64,000 nucleotides of DNA, taken from contig JAHLKG010000001.1 in the NCBI GenBank assembly GCA_025526995.1, forward strand, positions 248,001 to 312,000, given 5' to 3'. Source of the DNA: Powellomyces hirtus (taxonomy: Eukaryota > Chytridiomycota > Chytridiomycetes > Spizellomycetales > Powellomycetaceae). A program made the translations under genes and the position numbers. The notes below the pieces were generated by a model. The model had not been told where the DNA came from and did no database searches. It saw only the letters and a program-made list of their open reading frames with translations. Positions 47,546-63,362 of this stretch are shown here, in pieces. Each line of letters starts with the position of its first letter. The first letter of the stretch is position 1.

Positions 47546-48616
47546 ATGAATACAGCTGCCCCTGGGTCAGGCTCCTCGTCTGGTGACAATGGGCAAAGAA
47601 AGAACAGGTATACATAAGACTTCCAAACACTCTAAAATCCTTTCCAGTCTATGCCAATATTTCATTGCAAAGCCTCGGAGACGAAACAATAACGTGGTTT
47701 GCGACTTGATCTCCTGTTACCACGTTGGCCTAACCAGCACTGTTCTTCTTAGTGTGGTTATCAAGGTCGGCATGGTGGGCGACAGTCAAATCGGGAAGAC
47801 CAGTCTGATGGTGAAATATGTGGAAGGGAGTTTTGATGAAGATTATATACAGACTTTGGGCAAGTTATCAAGTTCCATTCAAGAGAGCTTGGGAAACCAA
47901 ACGTCGCGTCTTGCGAAGGCTGACACATTCTCTCAGGTGTGAATTTCATGGAAAAGACAATATCCATACGGAACACTGAGATAACATTCAGTATCTGGGA
48001 CTTGGGAGGTATGCTCGGCGATAAACGCCTGGGACCACGCTGGTACATTGCGGCATCCTCACACAAGGTGCACTCATACAGGGCAAAGAGAATTTGTGAA
48101 CATGCTCCCTTTAGTGTGCAACGACGCGGTTGCAATCCTGTTCATGTTTGACCTCTCGCGGAAATCAACGCTGAACAGCATAAAAGAATGGTACAGACAG
48201 GCGAGAGGGTTCAATAAGGTCTGTCACGGAGACTTCGCCTGCGTTGAAACCCATTGGCGAGGTAGCATGGACTGATGTCGGGCTCTTATAGACGGCGATT
48301 CCATTTCTAGTTGGGACGAAGTACGATCAGTTTGCCGCGTTTCCACGTGAAGAACAGGAAGAAATCACAAAGCAGGTGCGAATGAGGATCTTGACATTCA
48401 AGCGCGCATTGGACTGTCAACTGATTTTTCCTCCGAAATGGCGCGGCTCAGGCGAGAAGATTTGCAAAGGCGATGAAAGCACCTCTTATCTTCTGTTCCA
48501 CATCGCATTCCATCAATGTGCAAAAGATTTTCAAGATTGTGTTGGCGCGGGCGTTCGATCTCAAATGCACCATACCATGCATCGAGGAAGTGGGCGCTCC
48601 TATTCTCGAATACTGA
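47546..48616 (+). CDS. SPG1: Septation-initiation GTPase Spg1/Tem1
   Basis: Exon 1 opens [20 protein letters not shown] and joins [20 protein letters not shown], the P-loop. Further exons give [58 protein letters not shown] and [19 protein letters not shown]. The last exon holds [20 protein letters not shown] and ends PILEY at 48616. '[17 protein letters not shown]', 'WDLGGQREF' and 'GTKYDxF' are characteristic of Spg1/Tem1 rather than Rab or Ras. In yeasts this GTPase at spindle poles triggers the septation/mitotic-exit network. There is no C-terminal prenyl motif, as expected. Confidence 0.95.
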
Positions 48617-48871
48617 TGCTTCCCTGGTCCCTCGCCGTGTTGCCCAAAGGATGACGAAACCACTGTATAGAAGAAGACATCGCCAGAGGACTGCTACTGT
48701 TGCTTGCGGATGTCTTAACTGTAAATAAATACATTCCATGGAATTGTTTTCCTGGTGTTTTGAGCCTTCCCTGAGGGTTTGAGCGCTCAACAAATCAACG
48801 ACTCATCTATCCCCATCTATTTTCGTGAGGGTACCACTCATCTATCTCCCTTTCATTGCACAGGTGCTTTG

Positions 48872-50194
48872 TTACCCTGTCAGTTGCAGATTCGACGAGG
48901 TCATCAGCAGAGCCCGTTCATCCTGTTCGAGACGCTTTCTTATTCGAATCGATCGCAGCTTCGGGAATTTATCGAGCACTTTCTTTCCCTCGGAAGAGAT
49001 AGAGAAGTTTGGGGGCACTCGCAAATCCTCCAGTTTTTCGCGAGATTGAACCAATCTCCCAATGATTAGATTGATATGGGCAGAGTGGATTTGGACCTCA
49101 TGAGAAATGTTCGGGCAATCTTGAAAGATAAGAGTTCGAAGATTTTTGAACATCGACAAATCCATCTTTCTCCAAGTCGCGTGAAATGCGGACGACGAGT
49201 TGGCGGTTTCAGGGCCTTCTTTTGCGATAGCAGTAAAGTCGACAGAGAGCGATTCTACGTTTGGGAGAAGCTTGGCTACCTGTCTAAGGTCCGCTTTTCG
49301 GCGGACATAGCCGATAGAGAGATGCTTGATACTTGTCTGCGTTGCGAGCAGTGATAGTAGCGAGCTGCTGCTGAAACTGCCGGCTTCGCCATAGCCCTGG
49401 AGGCTCAGATGAGTCAGCTTCCCCGCTTGCCAGTGGTTCGCCCAGTGTTTGAGCGCCGCACTGGCTAGTCCATGAAAAACGTTCGGAGATGGCGTGCCAC
49501 CAATATGAATCCGTCGAAGATTTGGAAAATGCGAGGCAATCAACCGAACAAGTTGGGTGTCTCCACATACATCCCATCCGGCTTCCAAGATTACTGTGTG
49601 CACTAGGTGCGGGTAAGCGATGCGTCGAAGAACGCGCAGCAAGGTATCAATTCCAATATTTCGCTTCCAGCATACGAGATCCAGTCGTACGCTTCGAATG
49701 CGAGCCATTCGGAGGGTATTCTCCGCCATAGCATCGAACAATCTGTCGACCGACAGCGAAAGCGGTTTCAAACTCAGAAGACGATGCCTAAAGCAGATTG
49801 TGAAATGATTACGCCTGGAATCTTTCCCAAAGAGGTCTTGATATCGCTCATCTTACCATGCCAGCTCGGACCAAAAGGGATGGTGCAGGGAAACTCGCCT
49901 CCACTGACGACATACGGCGCCGAAATTCTGCAGAGCCGGGTTGAAATGACGATGTGCAGGAATCCGGGTGATTGTCATGGTCGGGTGAAAGGAGGTTTCC
50001 GTCCGCCTGCACTCTAGCCAGCTATGCGTGATAGTCGAGTTGCGATCGGGCGCTTTCCAAACTTCACGCGGAACGACGCACGTCCCTTCCGTCCAGGGCG
50101 TGCCACAAGCGAGGCCTTCTTGTAGCACATAATGGGGTTGCAGAAAGAGAAGTACTAAACTCAGAACCTCGTCTGGAAGCCACACTGGTTTCAT
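48872..50194 (-). CDS. F-box-like protein with leucine-rich repeats
   Basis: Exon 1 opens at the ATG at 50194 with MKPVWLPDEVLSLVLLFLQP. It later has AVCRQWRRVSLHHPFWSELA, which together make a degenerate F-box (LPxEVLxxVxxFL ... VCRxWRxV). A gtaaga donor near 49859 joins an acceptor near 49790 in frame. Exon 2 reads HRLLSLKPLSLSVDRLFDAM and then irregular LRRs: IASHFPNLRRIHIGG, KLTHLSLQGYGEAGS, TSIKHLSIGYVRRK, MFKNLRTLIFQDCPN and DKFPKLRSIRIRKR. A substrate adaptor of an SCF ubiquitin ligase is the likely role. The target is unknown. Confidence 0.8.
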
Positions 50195-50882
50195 CGTAGT
50201 AATTTTCCATTCAACCCAGTTGCAATCCCGTCGGATAGAGAGATCGGAAACTTGAACCGCGGGATTCTGAAGATCTTTCGACGACACCTAGATGACCATT
50301 GTCCGTCGAATCGACGGCGCAAGTTCAGTATGAAAATCGAGGACTCATTCCCTTTGGAGTGAAATTGGTGAGACACTTAGGGAGTTCAGTTAAAAAAGTT
50401 TGGACCTATATTTGGCATGTGACGACGCGGCTCTTTCAGATTCTTTCCAAACTCTACGCCCGCCTCTCTAAGGATGCGTTTGGTAATACGGGCAGCTGTC
50501 ATCAATGTCAAGTTTGCCACTCTTGATCGCTACGGAAGGTTACGATAAGCAAGTTTGCATGCAGCAGGCTTGCATCCATCATTGCATCTGGAAAAGCCCT
50601 ATTATTCTATAGAGGACTTTTCCGATTCTGGTGTTTACAACCACGGAAAGACAGGCCAGCCAGTATACTGTTCCACAACGCACACCACCATGTTGACATT
50701 GAGTTCGCAGTGAATGAGCTGTTTTTCTTTCCATGTGTTCAAATGTACTGTTTGGTCTTCCGTCTGACTACACGTTGACGGTGAACCAACGCGTTCCCGA
50801 GTTCGCGGATTGACATTCTACAAGCCACAAATGACCTCATGTCAGGAACAAACAATGACACGTCAGAAAAAGCACACTCAAC
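50195..50882. promoter_or_regulatory. Divergent intergenic region, F-box/LRR / LDS-like
   Basis: These 688 bases lie between start codons. An ORF at 50299-50526 lacks motifs. Nothing else is seen. Confidence 0.4.
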
Positions 50883-52064
50883 ATGACGTCGAGAAGTGAG
50901 CTAGCTTCATCTGCTCGTGCATTTATATGTACTGGCGCCTTGTTCCTTGCCCCGCTACCTTTTGTGCATTCTATCATCTTGATTCATTCAATCAAATTGA
51001 GAGACATCATGGAGCAAATCACGCAACAACTCAGTCAACTTCATCTCACGGATGCTGTCAGATACCCGTTCGAGGGGATGCTGTACACAATCATGCATTT
51101 CCAGGACCTTGCAGAGCCTGTAGCAAAATCCCTCTCAATTGCACTGGGAACAGCTTTCGCGACGATCATGTAAGTGTCAAAGCCAATTGTTGCAAAGCTC
51201 GTTCGAAACACCAATTCTAATTTTTTTCTCATATAGTCCGCTCCTCATTTTGACGCTGGGACTTCAGACGAAGTTTGTGGCGAAAATTCTGGGAGGCATT
51301 CAGCCTAGCCTCCGGGGACAGGCCATCTTTGGCGTAAGATTGGCCAAGTGGCTTGCACTGCTGCTCTGCATGTTTGAGGCATATGTCGTGCTCTGGACTG
51401 TCTTGGGAACCAAGCTCGACGCTACCCGTGCCGAGCTTTTCGAAGATGTCTTGCTCAGGTATGGGGCAATTGCGCAGTATGGATTATGCTGCGTGATGGT
51501 CTCCTGATTCCGTGACTGACATGATGCTGCTTCTTGGTCATTAGCCGTACTTCAAGCATTGGACGCTACGTTCACGATCCCTTGCAAACGCTTCCTTCTA
51601 TCGGCAGCGACTCGAACAACAAAGCGCAATTGCAAACCCTGCACAACCTTGCTCAAATCGCGTCTACGAAGCCCGGGCCTTTTGAAATGTTGTCGCGTCC
51701 ACTCCATGCAGCGGTTGGGCTCGTATGCATGTGGATCCCCGTTGTTGGCCCCTTGGCAATTGCATATCTCGAAGGCGAGCGTACAGCCGTTCAGGCCCAC
51801 CACAAGCTGTTCTCTCTCAAGGGGATGGAACCGAAAGAACGCGCGGAGTGGGTCCTCGGTCGCAGGGAACAGTACACACAGTTTGGGTTTGTCGCAGCCG
51901 CGTTGGAGGCTGTGCCAGTGGTGGGTTTAGTCACCAAATTTACAAACGCGGTGGGCGCCGCGTTGTGGGCTGCAGATCTCGAGGAGCGACAAGCAAAGCT
52001 TAGGGGATCTTCTGGAATCAAACATGAGGCCAAGGAGGCGAAGAAGAAGTTTCTCAAGCTGTAA
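50883..52064 (+). CDS. EI24-like multipass membrane protein, similar to yeast LDS1/LDS2/RRT8
   Basis: Three exons, 50883-51170, 51237-51461 and 51545-52064, join in frame. Hydrophobic segments include ALFLAPLPFVHSIILI, SLSIALGTAFATIIPLLILT, WLALLLCMFEAYVVLWTVL, LVCMWIPVVGPLAIAYLEG and FVAAALEAVPVVGLVTKFTN. The block 'WIPxxGPxxxAYxxG' with 'FGFVAxxLExxPVxG' and 'TNAVGAALWAADLE' recalls the fungal Lds1/Lds2/Rrt8 proteins of lipid droplets and spore wall, in the EI24 superfamily. The ATG at 50883 is the first in frame; one at 51009 (MEQITQQLSQL) is also possible. Molecular function is not known. Confidence 0.75.
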
Positions 52065-52174
52065 ATAAGATTTTTGTATAGCATTGCGAATTGCGCAGTC
52101 AAACTGGCGCAGTTAAATGGTCTATGCTGTTCTAGTGTCTTTCACACTCCATCTACCGTGATAAGCACCACGAA

Positions 52175-53687
52175 TCAGGCTTTTTTCGGTTTTGAGCTGG
52201 AGTTGGAGGATTTTGTGTAGATGGCTGTTCCAAGAAATACAGCGGCTGTACCAAACCAGTGCCCAGCGGTGAACTCACTGTCAAATAGCACAATGGAAAC
52301 CACCAGGCTCACAAACTTGCGCACGCTCAGAATCTGCCAGGAAGGTTAGCAACCGGACTCCGTCCGGCGATCAGCATGGGTCTTTGACTTACTAAATTAA
52401 GAGTCACAGCAGACGCCACCGAGCTCAGACGATGGACTCCAGATATGCACACATCTATACGAAATGCTGGAGTTAGTATCAAACCATCTTTCGTCTTGCC
52501 TGTAAAGGAGTCTTACATTGCGTCATGACATTGAGGGCCAAGTTCAACCACATGACAGGAATCTTAACTCCATTCCATGGCGAGAGACTGGTCATCTGCC
52601 ACATGTTCTGTGGTAGGTACGATCGTATCGGCGCCAGGGCATCTTGGAACGAGATGAGATGAGAGTTGTTGTACTCATGGAACTGATGTTTCAGGTCCCC
52701 GTAGAATAGCAGGAAGGCCGGCATGCCCAGGAAGTGTGTGTAAAACAGGGCCTCTTGCCACGCTGGACCGAATTTGGTATACGTTACTTGCTGAAACTGT
52801 CCCAAAAAACAGGACAGGACTAGCGCAACGAAGAGAATGCTGAGCCCCAGTAGCCACTCTATGAATGGGGAAGTAGCATCGGAAGCATTCCGGTCATCTG
52901 TGGGAGCGGAAGAGCTGTAGGTTGCTGCAACCACTCCTACCGACACGAGGACGACGCCAAAGACTTGCGCGCGAGAGAAGCTAGCGACCGAAGAATAGTT
53001 AGGAAACTGCATACGATTGTGTACAGCTACTCTGGCGATGTAACCTCTTTCCGAAGAAACCCCAGCTGATAGCCTAATAATGTACGCAAAAGAGTCAACA
53101 AAGTCTTGCAAGTGTAATGCAAGTCCATCGAACAACACTTCCACATGATAAGTTCCAGTCGTACCATGCTAACGAACAGTCCCATTGATCGGAAGATGAT
53201 ATGCAGCGGCATTGATATCCGGAATCCCAGAGCATAGTTGTTCAACACAGAGACCGTCCAAAACAAAGCCACCATCCCTAGCCAATATTCGAGAGGCACT
53301 GTCCGCTTTTTTAAGCCCAATGGTAATATAGAGTCCTTCTTCCATTCTATGTGGCTGGCAAGACCCTCTACTGCGACCACAAAGAATTGGACAAACGTTA
53401 TCAAATGTCCACTTTTAGGCGCATGTCTACAGCGTTGACAGATATATATTCAGTAATAGTTTATCAATATAACATTTGGAAAAGGATACACACGTCACCA
53501 GGAGCTCTAATGTATATACATTGGAGCAACACCTAACAGGCGAAGTATTGTCATTCTTTGCTTTGTCGGGATTCTCTGAGACAAGCCTCCTTTACCCGCC
53601 AAAAATGAGCATTCCCACAACAATCCATTCCCGGAAAAAAGCTTTTCCCAAGGTGAAGCTACCCGAAGCCATGCCCTCCTTGTTCAT
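52175..53687 (-). CDS. UDP-sugar transporter, SLC35B4/Yea4 family
   Basis: The first exon gives MNKEGMASGSFTLGKAFFRE and WIVVGMLIFGG. A short second exon (about 53497-53541) reads CCSNVYTLELLV, and the third starts HAPKSGHLITFVQFFVVAVE. Further parts are LEYWLGMVALFWTVSVLNNY, AMPLHIIFRS-type SMPLHIIFRSMGLFVSM, VFGVVLVSVGVVAATYSS, QEALFYTHFLGMPAFLLFYG, VTLNLILSVRKFVSLVVSIV and HWFGTAAVFLGTAIYT, ending PKKA. 'CCSNVxxLE', 'NNYAL' and 'LSVRKFxSLxxS' define the SLC35B4 group. These move UDP-GlcNAc or UDP-xylose across ER or Golgi membranes; yeast Yea4 supports chitin synthesis. ATGs at 53687 and 53672 are both possible. Confidence 0.92.
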
Positions 53688-53882
53688 CTTGTCAGGACCG
53701 GCTTCAAAAGAGCCGTTCGGGTACTGTGCCGTTTCGGAAAGGAAGGTAGAGGAACAGCGCAAACCTCCACACCCCGGACAAAGCAGCGCGCGGCTAAGCC
53801 ATGTCTGGCGCGTCGGACGCACCTCGGAACCCACCGAAAACTCCCAGTTCTTCCATCAGGAACTTCATCGAACCAGATCAAC
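53688..53882. promoter_or_regulatory. Shared divergent promoter, SLC35B4 / DNAJC9
   Basis: There are 195 bases between start codons. No motif is recognised. Confidence 0.45.
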
Positions 53883-54973
53883 ATGAGACCCAAAAGGCAG
53901 CAAAAAAAGCAGATCGAATCGGAGTCCGAAAGCGATGGCGTCGAAGACGCACCTGCACCACACGTCGTGGATATCTATGAAGAGTTCGGAATAGCACGAG
54001 ATGCCACTGAGGTGTGTCCGACAGCAAACGTATCCCTTTGGCTACTCCCAAGAGCGCTCAACGTTCACGTGGTTTTCAGAGCGATATCAAGACATCTTAC
54101 AGGAAGCTCTGTCTGAAGTACCATCCCGACAAACTCGGTGGGGCTTCCGAAGAGGAACGGGTCACGGCAACCCAAAAGTTCCAACAAATAGCATCATGGT
54201 ATCAGATCCTCAGCGACCCCATCAAACGCCAGCGATACGACGAAACCGGAAGCCTGGACGACAACGACTGGGTATTTGCCGAAAAGGGCGATGTCAGTTG
54301 GGACGAGTTCTTCCGGTCGTTGTGGACTGGACTGGTCACGAAAGAGACGATAGAGGAATATTCAGCAAAATACAAAGGATCGGAGCAGGAGAAGGAGGAC
54401 GTTTTGAAGGCATTCAACGACGTAAAGGGCGATGTGTTGGACATGCTAGACTACATCATCCTCTCGGAGCTCGATGAACTCGATCGCTACAAAGCAATCG
54501 TGCAAAGCGCCATTGACGCCGGGGAAACAGAGTACCAAATTAAAGAAGATCCCAAGAAGCTGATTAAAATGAAGAAAAAGGCGATGAAAGAAGAAAAGGA
54601 GGCCGAGGAACTAGCTAAAGAGCTTGATGCTCGAAAGACACGCAAGAAGAAAAAGGAGTTGCCAACTGAGGAAATTGGTCTGCACAACATGAGGGAGCGT
54701 CACGAAAAGGCCTTCAGTTCATTGATTCAAAGATTGGAAGAGAAGGCCACGAGTGAAGCCAAACAAAAAGCCATTACTGGGAAAGGCCAAAAGCGAAAGG
54801 CACCAGTCGTGCCAGAGCTCTCCGATGCCGATTTCGAGGCGTTTCAAGCGAAGATGGAGAAGGAACGGGCGGCAAAGAAGGACCGGGAAGCTGATGATCC
54901 GCAGCCCCCGACATCAAAGCGGAAAGCCAAAGGCGGGGCGGACAAAGGTTCGAAAAGGAAGAAGGGCAAATAA
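53883..54973 (+). CDS. DNAJC9: J-domain histone chaperone DNAJC9
   Basis: Exon 1 starts MRPKRQQKKQIESESESDG and leads to VVDIYEEFGIARDATE. An intron with a gtgtgt donor at about 54012 is followed by SDIKTSYRKLCLKYHPDKLG, with the HPD motif, and IASWYQILSDPIKRQRYDET. The region after the J domain (LDDNDWVFAEKGDVSWDEFF and DVKGDVLDMLDYIILSELDE) is typical of DNAJC9, whose human member chaperones histones H3-H4 and recruits HSP70. A long Lys/Glu coiled region and a basic tail ending KRKKGK follow. An ATG near 54014 belongs to a shifted frame through the intron and is not used. Confidence 0.94.
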
Positions 54974-55149
54974 ATCTAGTAGTGAGAGCCTATTGGAGGG
55001 CAAGAGTTCCATGTTATTATGTAAATATCTAGAATCATTTGATAACGGAAAAAGGCTTCCTCGGCTCAGGAGTAATCAAGATATGCCACTGGAGGGAACG
55101 GGTGATATTGAAAAAATACGACTAAATACATTAGGTGTCATCCCACACA

Positions 55150-60397
<5,248 letters not shown>

Positions 60398-60451
60398 AAT
60401 ACTTAATAAGACTGTAAATTAGCGGGAATTCTTCGTGTTATTGAACTCAAA

Positions 60452-61096
60452 TCAAGTGGCTGTGGCTGTTGTGCAAAGTAGCACTCCTATGAAGATCAGA
60501 ACTATCCCCAGCAGCGTTTCTGCAATCACATCCTGTGAACAAAAGGTTGGATTGAACGTAGGGCAATGATGACTGCTCTGACCTTTTGACCCAATCTTTT
60601 CACCCAAAAGTGCTCCGGCGACCAACGTGAGCGCCAATGTGCACATATTTGATATTGGGACTGCTATGGATAGATCTTGAAGATGGCCACCAAATGTTGA
60701 TGTTGTTAATCAAACCAGCATCGCCGAGCGTGAATAGCGACACCAATACCTACCACTTTCTCCCAGCGTCTTGTAATACAGAACCGACCCGCTCAAGTTG
60801 ATCCCTAGCGGAACCACATACTGCCATCGTCTTAGCAAAAACCACAGCTCTGCCCCTTGTCGTTTCCACCATGGAGAGTTCTTGTGTCTCAATGTCACTT
60901 CTTCTAGTCCTCTGCTGCCCCGTTTGATAAAAGGGTTGGTGAATCCCCATGCCTATGCTTGCGAGATGTGTGACGAGATATTCTCTGGCGTCTGTGTGAA
61001 TGGGGGTCGTACCAGTGCTACGAGCAGGAAGCCCAATACATTCTTCGTCGAGACGGTTGATGGGAAGGCGTCTGACGATATGTGGTCAGCCGTCAT
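60452..61096 (-). CDS. TMEM234: TMEM234 family small membrane protein
   Basis: Exon 1 (ATG at 61096) reads MTADHISSDAFPSTVSTKNV then LGFLLVAL. It splices to AWGFTNPFIKRGSRGLEEVT and PLGINLSGSVLYYKTLGES. Later exons give CTLALTLVAGALLGEKIGSK and DVIAETLLGIVLIFIGVLLC, ending TTATAT at 60452. 'ALLWGxTNPxxKR', 'NxxGSxLYYxTL' and 'TxxxGxxLGExIG' match TMEM234, a four-helix protein of the drug/metabolite-transporter (EamA-like) superfamily. Its molecular function is unknown. Confidence 0.88.
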
Positions 61097-61240
61097 GGTG
61101 AGAATAGTGTCAATGCAAACGGGGAGAGGTCAAAGTGCAATTGACAGGTTCGGTAAGAATGGTCAGAACGCGTCTCTCTAATTCTCTTCGCTTGGCTCCT
61201 GCCCGCACATTTTGCAACGCGAAAGCAAAGATGAGAAGAA
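61097..61240. promoter_or_regulatory. Shared divergent promoter, TMEM234 / epsilon-tubulin
   Basis: At 144 bases between start codons this is the shortest divergent gap in the window, so the two transcripts probably share core promoter sequence. Confidence 0.5.
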
Positions 61241-63071
61241 ATGAGCAACTGCATAGTGATCCAAGTCGGACAATGCGGCAACCAAATCGGCGGACGGTTC
61301 TGGGACATGGTGCTGCAAGAGCACGCGCGCAACAACAAGCGGGGCATCTACGATGACGCTCTCGCCACCTTTTTTCGCAACGTGAAAACCAACCGCGCGG
61401 GGTGTTCCAATGTCGAGGTCGGGGACGGGAAGGGCCGGATCACGGGATTGCGGGCGCGGGGCGTCATGATTGATATGGAGCCGGGTGTGATTGACCAGAT
61501 ACGAAGGAGTCCGTTGAGTGAGTTGTTTGGGGAGGAGCAGCAGGTGGTGAGCAATTCGGGGAGTGGGAATAATTGGGCAGTAGGGAATTGTGTGTATGGG
61601 CCGCAATATCGGGAGGAAATTCTGGAGGCTGTACGGAAGCAAGCCGAGTTTTGTCCGTCGCTCCAATCGTTCTTCATGCTCGGGTCGCTGGGCGGCGGGA
61701 CGGGGTCCGGGCTCGGTTCGTACGTGTGCGAGATGCTCTACGACGAGTACCCGGAAGTGTATCGATTCCACGCGCCGATCATGCCGAGCGCCAATGACGA
61801 CGTGGTGACGTCCCCCTACAACAGCATCCTGTCCTTGTCGAAACTGATAGACACGGCCGACTGTGTCTTGCCGATTGAGAATGAGGCCTTGTTGGATATT
61901 TTTCAGAGAGTCACGCAGCAGACGGAGACGGGGGTGCAGGCGAGAAAGCGACGGATGGCGTTGACGGATAGTGGGGATGCGGCGATGGGAGGCATGTGTG
62001 GTGTTGGGGCGAGGAAGACGCATCCGTTTGATGCGATGAATAATATTGCGGCGAATTTGCTAATGAACATGACAAGGTTGGTTTTGCATGTTTTTGGCGA
62101 ACATAATGCTTCATTGCTTGTGAGGTTGATGACTCACGAACTCAGTCTGACAGCTCAATGAGATTCGAGGGCACCATGAATGTGGATATCAATGACATTG
62201 TCACCAACCTCGTCCCATTTCCCCGGATGAAGTTTCTTCTCTCCAGCATGACGCCGCTTTACACGCTCACCGATGCCAGGCCACCTCCGCGTCGGTAAGC
62301 CGCCCTCTCCAATCTTGACGTCGTTAATTTGACTCTCATCGTGTTGCATTCGCTATCTTCCAGTCTCGACCAGATGTTCATCGACGCATTCAGTCGTGAC
62401 TGCCAACTCATCAGGGCGGACCCAAAGACAAGCAGGTGTGTGTTGCCGCTGACGACGACATTTGTTTCATCAACGGGGATGTCTCATCCGAGATGTTTGG
62501 GTTCAGATACCTTGCCTGTGCCCTGATTGCGAGAGGAGACGTTGAGGTCTCTGATCTGCGTCGAAATATCGAAAGGTATTGCATGCTGTCATCGCTGATT
62601 TGTTGAACTCGGTGATACTAAACCTCCCGCATCTTGAAGAATGTCTTCGCAACTGAAATTCCCGTCGTGGAATAGAGAAGGATGGAAGACGGGCCTGTGC
62701 TCCGTCCCACCATTAGGACAGGTGAGTTGACATCTGTATGATCTTTGCCAGAAACCAAGAACATCAACTTATTATTTTCGAACCTTCCAGTCGAGATGTC
62801 TCCTCTCTTTGGCAAACAACTGCTGTATTCGGCAAAATCTCGACATTCTACATAGCCGCTTCCGGAAACTGTATCGAAGGAAGGTCTGTATGTCCCGGTG
62901 TTGCCTCGCATGGACGAGATTGTGTGCTTCTGCCCCAATATCCTGACAAGTTGTCGCTACCAGGCGAACCTGCATCACTACACGGCGCACATTGACGTGG
63001 CCGACATTGCCAACAGTGCCGAAAACGTTCGCGACATCATTGCCGAGTATTCCTCACAAGAGTTCAAATAA
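61241..63071 (+). CDS. TUBE1: Epsilon-tubulin
   Basis: Exon 1 opens MSNCIVIQVGQCGNQIGGRF and contains GIYDDALATFFRNVKT, GSGNNWAVGNCVYGPQYREE, the tubulin signature LGGGTGSGLGSY and ANDDVVTSPYNSILSLSKLI. A Lys/Arg-rich insert with a Gly/Met run precedes KTHPFDAMNNIAANLLMNMT. Later exons give SSMRFEGTMNVDINDIVTNL, LTPLYTLTDARPPPR, SLDQMFIDAFSRDCQLIRAD, RYLACALIARGDVEVSDLRR and SWNREGWKTGLCSVPPLG. After further exons it ends ANLHHYTAHIDVADIANSAE and QEFK at 63071. 'GSGNNWAVG', 'SARFEG'-like and 'LDQMFxDAFS' blocks are specific to epsilon-tubulin, needed for triplet microtubules of centrioles and basal bodies. Exon ends after 62700 are approximate. Confidence 0.95.
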
Positions 63072-63362
63072 GCTGGCTTGTTGTCAATTTGACCATGTTG
63101 CGGGATGGTTTTGTGCATGTAAATAAGGTTTGTACATAGTATGTCATTCAAGAAGCAAGGGGCGGCTAGATTGGGACCCCATTCAAATGCATCTCTGCCA
63201 TGAATTTGTGCGGTTAACACCCAAACTGTGGCGGTTCGGTATGATCTGCCCATCCGTTATGATTGCCAGTTTACGGAATCCCAATGCCACAGAGTCGGAT
63301 ATTCATCCGTACAGCACACTGATGAAAAACGCTTTGGTTTCAGCCCTTCCATTTTATTGTGG

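Noticed and set aside
61178..62023. Long minus-strand ORF of 281 codons
   Set aside because: It is antisense to the first exon of epsilon-tubulin, has low-complexity Arg/His/Pro composition and no domain; codon structure of the tubulin explains it.
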